From Ulota crispa (taxonomy: Eukaryota > Streptophyta > Bryopsida > Orthotrichales > Orthotrichaceae): 64,000 nucleotides of DNA. The position numbers were made by a program, and so were the translations under genes. The notes below the pieces were generated by a model. It had not been told where the DNA came from. It did not search any database and saw only the letters and a program-made list of their open reading frames with translations. Below are positions 62,831 to 64,000 of the stretch, one piece after another. Positions within the stretch are counted from its first letter, which is position 1. The number at the start of each line of letters is the position of its first letter. The DNA lies in contig OY987247.1 of the NCBI GenBank assembly GCA_963920765.1, positions 18,882,471 through 18,946,470 on the forward strand. The letters run 5' to 3'.

Positions 62831-64000
62831 GGCTTCATACATGTCACAGATGTTACTCAAACATAGCCGTGAAGTTATTACTGTGCAATGTTTATGGAAT
62901 TTCAATATATATAAGATTTTGATCATTTTCTCCAACTAAATGAAATGTTTACAAGCTTTGTTTCAAAATCATGTTCTAATCCAATTCTTGCAATGTCTTA
63001 ACTTACTGTTGTGTTTAGTTTCCTCATTGATGTTGTTTTTCTCAAATGCATGCTACACAATGTAGCATAGGTTTTTTGGTTTTGCTATATTGCACGAGTG
63101 TATATATCAAGGGATCCCTTGATGGATGTTTCATGCATTTCACATACTAGATATGTTCTTAGTTTATGATCTTCCAATTTAATGATGTGTTCATCACTTC
63201 ATTATTGTTGTCAAAGGATCCCCAATGTGGAATGGACACTTCCACTGGGTGGCACACATCAAGGCTTCCAATTATTGTTGATTGCATTGAGGCGGTTTCT
63301 GATCATATGATGCGAAGTCTTAGACTTCTATTCTAATGAATTCTATAAACTCCATGATATTTATTTCTTACTTCACTTGGCGATTGGATGTTCATTCTCT
63401 CTTGTATCATGGTTGGTCAACAAGACATATTATATTGGGATTGAGAACACTAAATTTGGGCAAAGACCTCAGACCTCTGTCATTGTTATCTATGCTTAAT
63501 TTGTGCAGGTTCACTTATCATTTCTCTTTTCATCAAGATATCTCTAGATTAATACTGCCCTGTAACACTTTATAACCCCCCCATTTGTGTGTTATTGCAC
63601 AGGTAAAGGTTTCAATACATATAACCTAAGTCATCAGGTAATCTCATCATGACCTTATTATCACTACATTGGGAGATTCCTCGACGCCCATAGCCGCTGA
63701 CCCTGTCATTCTTGCATTCCTATATACAAATTGATTTCTTATTGCCTACACTAGAATGATTTCTCAAAGATTTCTAACTTGCTCTAGTCCAAAATTTCCC
63801 CCATAATCCAAAAGTAGTTAAATACAGCATATGAGTAAAAGATTTGTTTTCATTGCTTTTGAGGTTTATGACTACAAGGGCTTTTATGACATGAAGTTTC
63901 AATCTTTAAATTCTATTTTTGAGGTGGATTTCCTTTGTTTTTAATGGGGATGGCTGGGCAGTAGGTAACATAGTATTAGAGTTTTTTTAATTGCTTGCAA
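62831..64000. other. Right edge, mostly gene-free
   Basis: A 42-codon frame from 63211 (KDPQCGMDTSTGWHTSRL, then IIVDCIEAVSDHMM) begins with a copy of the repeat core, much as the last unit of the array does. It may be another scrap of the same gene family. The frame at 63336-63575 has no recognisable domain. Confidence 0.4.
63106..63123. repeat. 18-bp perfect palindrome
   Basis: ATCAAGGGATCCCTTGAT is its own reverse complement. It is the most symmetric form of the repeat core shared with the 48-bp coding array. Confidence 0.85.

Larger units (their letters stand above)
61754..63230. repeat. Dispersed copies of the GGGATCCC repeat core
   Basis: The core of the 48-bp unit reappears outside the array at 61754 ('attgggggatcccttgat'), 62374 ('catcaagggatcccccgatg'), 63106 and 63211 ('tcaaaggatccccaatg'). 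Spacing is irregular, about 620, 730 and 105 bp. Confidence 0.7.

Noticed and set aside
1..64000. CRISPR array, rRNA genes or prokaryotic operon structure
   Set aside because: No regularly spaced identical repeats with unique spacers and no rRNA-like sequence. The spliced gene and plant-type elements show nuclear eukaryotic DNA.

Overview
This is nuclear DNA from a land plant, most likely a non-seed plant (moss or other bryophyte, or a lycophyte). The evidence is one intact, heavily spliced gene with 16 GT-AG introns at 25134-33789. It encodes a PAS + EDR + Raf-like kinase protein of 1101 residues, the architecture of ANR/ARK (also called CTR1L), the B3 Raf-like MAPKKK described in Physcomitrella and reported to be confined to early-diverging land plants. 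That placement rests on family knowledge. I could not search a database.

Nothing else in the window is an intact gene. The rest is a graveyard of transposable elements and decayed genes in AT-rich DNA. 1-1.45 kb: a broken minus-strand coding fossil. 2.6-3.64 kb: a tandem array of about 57-bp units. 3.9-11.3 kb: two LTR-like arms in opposite orientation flanking a minus-strand Ty3/gypsy-like gag-protease relic, each arm with a TATA box pointing outward. 11.9-13.75 kb: a gag-like fossil downstream of the right arm. 13.8-19.7 kb: no gene, strongly G-over-C skewed. 19.74-21.57 kb: a decayed transposon-type gene resembling the DUF7869 family. 25.1-33.8 kb: the ANR/ARK-like gene.

34.47-35.40 kb: a MITE-like element with matching terminal inverted repeats and a 4-bp duplication. 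38.8-42.4 kb: a multi-exon gene fossil of unknown family. 43.9-45.4 kb: a hAT transposase C-terminal fossil. 47.2-48.9 kb: a minus-strand kinase-like pseudogene with substituted catalytic motifs. 49-52.7 kb: two 20-bp minisatellites and a second MITE candidate. 53.15-55.4 kb: a coiled-coil plus RING-H2 fossil. 56.5-57.2 kb: a pair of SINE-like copies and a 34-bp-stem hairpin. 58.55-58.77 kb: a 25-bp minisatellite. 59-61.74 kb: a multi-exon fossil of an FCP1/HAD-type phosphatase with six 16-residue repeats, whose repeat motif recurs in the DNA downstream.

A recurring pattern is fossils that keep one reading frame for hundreds of codons with only a few in-frame stops, often with phase-correct introns. 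Decay has been mainly by point substitution, many of the stops being explicable as C-to-T or G-to-A changes. Many ORFs in this window lack an ATG, so start codons outside the intact gene should not be trusted.
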